Assembly (NCBI GenBank): GCA_903929655.1 | Contig: CAIYVS010000693.1 | Span: 1-6,057, forward strand | DNA: 6,057 nucleotides | Reading direction: 5' to 3' | From: an uncultured Bacteroidota bacterium | GTDB taxonomy: Bacteria; Bacteroidota; Bacteroidia; Chitinophagales; Chitinophagaceae | In this document: positions 5,938 to 6,057 of the stretch, piece after piece | Layout of the letters: every line of letters starts with the position of its first letter | How positions within the stretch are numbered: the stretch's first letter is position 1 | The notes under the pieces: generated by a model | Told to the model about the DNA's origin: nothing | What the model saw: the letters and a program-made list of their open reading frames with translations, nothing else | The model's database searches: none | Translations under genes and position numbers: made by a program

Positions 5938-6057
5938 TGTCATTGTGCTAAGGGCGTTTGCGGGAAGATTCTCTTAATGAAAAAGCCCTTACTGCTATAG
6001 CAGTAAGGGCTTTTTCATTAAGAGAATCTTCCCGCAAACGCCCTTAGCACAATGACA
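5938..6057. repeat. 120-bp perfect, spacer-less palindrome at the window end
   Basis: The left arm (5938-5997) and right arm (5998-6057) are exact reverse complements over 60 bases with no mismatch and no loop; the centre is CTGCTA/TAGCAG. The right arm ends exactly at the last base of the window, so the symmetry may continue beyond it. Such palindromes are usually unstable in vivo when this long and spacer-less. Explanations include a real inverted repeat, the axis of a larger inverted duplication, a hairpin-type DNA end, or a fold-back artefact at a contig end. It contains no gene; the only long open frame across it overlaps the antitoxin gene in antisense. Confidence 0.97.
5980..6015. terminator. 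Bidirectional intrinsic terminator forming the palindrome core
   Basis: AAAAA, then GCCCTTACTG, a CTATAG centre, CAGTAAGGGC and TTTTT: a strong 10-bp stem flanked by an A-tract and a T-tract, able to act in both directions. It lies upstream of the leftward toxin-antitoxin pair, so it would shield that pair from transcription entering from the right, or end a gene lying beyond the window. The shape is a classic terminator; doubt comes only from the artefact possibility for the surrounding palindrome. Confidence 0.6.

Noticed and set aside
5797..6000. Rightward 67-codon frame running into the palindrome
   Set aside because: It is antisense to the antitoxin gene, ends inside the palindrome and has no protein-family texture.
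5938..6057. Insertion-sequence terminal repeat
   Set aside because: The arms touch with no element between them, and no transposase or target duplication is seen; a terminator core explains the centre better.

Overview
The window reads as chromosomal DNA from a member of the phylum Bacteroidota, most likely near Chitinophagaceae/Chitinophagales (inference from gene content and style). Three things support this. Most starts lack a Shine-Dalgarno sequence. Several genes are preceded by the Bacteroidota -7 promoter element TAnnTTTG. The window carries a Bacteroidota-type lipoprotein, an ArgRS ending in LPEKM, and the futalosine-pathway enzyme MqnC instead of classical Men genes. No rRNA, tRNA, CRISPR array, transposase or phage gene is visible, and no gene-free stretch exceeds 300 bases.

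Layout. Positions 1-84 may hold the 3' tail of a rightward gene (weak). A leftward lipoprotein gene (139-1191) and rightward argS (1359-3158) diverge from a 167-bp region with a -7-like element for each. argS converges on leftward mqnC (3226-4350); the 67-bp gap holds a short CAAAG-type tandem repeat. mqnC diverges from a rightward gene for a small multi-pass membrane protein (4526-5152) across 175 bp that includes a 12-bp palindrome. Next comes an AT-rich, leftward toxin-antitoxin pair: a small antitoxin (5661-5897, GTG start) overlapping a PIN-domain VapC toxin (5281-5676) by 16 bp. The last 120 bases (5938-6057) are a perfect palindrome with no spacer, whose core looks like a bidirectional terminator.

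How the genes relate. argS (tRNA charging) and mqnC (menaquinone synthesis) are housekeeping genes, each apparently transcribed alone. The lipoprotein and membrane protein are envelope proteins of unknown role. The PIN pair is a self-contained accessory module, clearly richer in A+T than argS, and probably acquired. I see no multi-gene novel system. The most unusual element is the terminal palindrome: its right arm stops exactly where the window stops, so its true extent is unknown, and it may be a real inverted repeat, an inverted duplication, or a fold-back artefact at a contig end.
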